Assembly (NCBI GenBank): GCA_026119855.1
Contig: JAOWBW010000086.1
Location: 958,407 to 1,022,406 of the forward strand
Source of the DNA: Campanula takesimana
Lineage: Eukaryota > Streptophyta > Magnoliopsida > Asterales > Campanulaceae
DNA length: 64,000 nucleotides
Direction: 5' to 3'
The position numbers were made by a program, and so were the translations under genes. Positions 63,803 through 64,000 of this stretch are shown piece after piece (within the stretch, counting starts at the first letter, position 1; each line of letters starts with the position of its first letter). Under the pieces are notes generated by a model. That model was not told the DNA's origin, did no database searches, and worked only from the letters and a program-made list of their open reading frames with translations.

Positions 63803-64000
63803 TGCCTTAATATTTGGATTATCAAAAGTCTTTACTTATAAATTAAATTAAAATTAAAATTAAAACATCTAATAAATATTTATGAATATAATAAGTCTAA
63901 AAAGATGAAACATTAGAAGTGTAACTTAATTTAAATGAACTGAATATGAAAAATCATATGAAATCAAAAGATAGATTCATTATCAATTGAATATTTTTTA
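63803..64000. repeat. Second copy of the AT-rich flank repeat (see 62176-62400)
   Basis: GGATTATCAAAAGTCTTTACTTATAAATTAAATTAAAATTA corresponds to GGATCATCAAAAGTCTTTTATTTATGAATCAAATTAAATTA; similarity continues through AATAAGTC, AAAGATG and GAATATGA. It may be a repeat flanking the LTR or an older element cut by it. Confidence 0.5.

Overview
This is plant nuclear DNA made almost entirely of transposable elements. Supporting this are plant-type Copia elements with an initiator-Met-tRNA primer site (TGGTATCAGAGC), Ty3/Gypsy elements of the plant-only Tat group (dual RNase H), Stowaway and Mutator-like MITEs, and a plant-mobile-domain/DUF7745-like protein. An angiosperm, probably a eudicot, fits; I cannot name the species. 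I see no convincing host gene.

Left arm (1-8263): the 3' end of a Tat element (H, LTR 352-1523), a TIR element holding three 217-bp tandem units (1737-2779), a solo LTR with duplication CTCAC (3976-5367), a long-palindrome MITE (5798-6119), a Stowaway MITE (6567-6823) and a Mutator-like MITE with 269-bp TIRs and a 9-bp duplication (7105-8037). The rest is AT-rich spacer.

Copia stack (8264-25482): a minus-strand Sirevirus-type element (E; 3' LTR 8264-9690) carries, between pol and its 3' LTR, an intron-containing extra gene with what looks like its own promoter. A second complete Copia element (A, 12720-22677, target duplication AGTGT) sits inside exon 2 of that gene. E's pol survives as RT plus part of RNase H (24216-25482) and is cut by Tat element B.

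Tat stack (25483-56887): element B (minus; 3' LTR 25483-26520, decayed gag-pol, antisense DUF7745/PMD-like ORF) loses its 5' end at about 35.5 kb. A scrambled junction of about 1 kb with an inverted LTR-PBS scrap follows. Beyond it lies element F (minus; 5' LTR 55389-56887, PBS, leader, gag). F's gag ORF is split by element C (38489-51543, duplication CCATC). C is young: its LTRs differ at about five positions by eye, and it has an uninterrupted 2,280-codon gag-pol. F's leader also holds a solo LTR (52319-53567).

Right arm (56888-64000): the 3' half of a plus-strand Sirevirus-type element (D) with the same extra gene as E (3' LTR 60127-61530), then AT-rich spacer and a further Copia-type LTR end at 63799.

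The most interesting themes are: (i) an extra, apparently spliced gene with a promoter-like region in the post-pol position of three related Sirevirus-type elements; (ii) an antisense gene with its own promoter-like and poly(A)-like signals in the Tat elements; and (iii) spaced GCGC-containing words shared between LTRs, leaders, introns and coding sequence of the same element.
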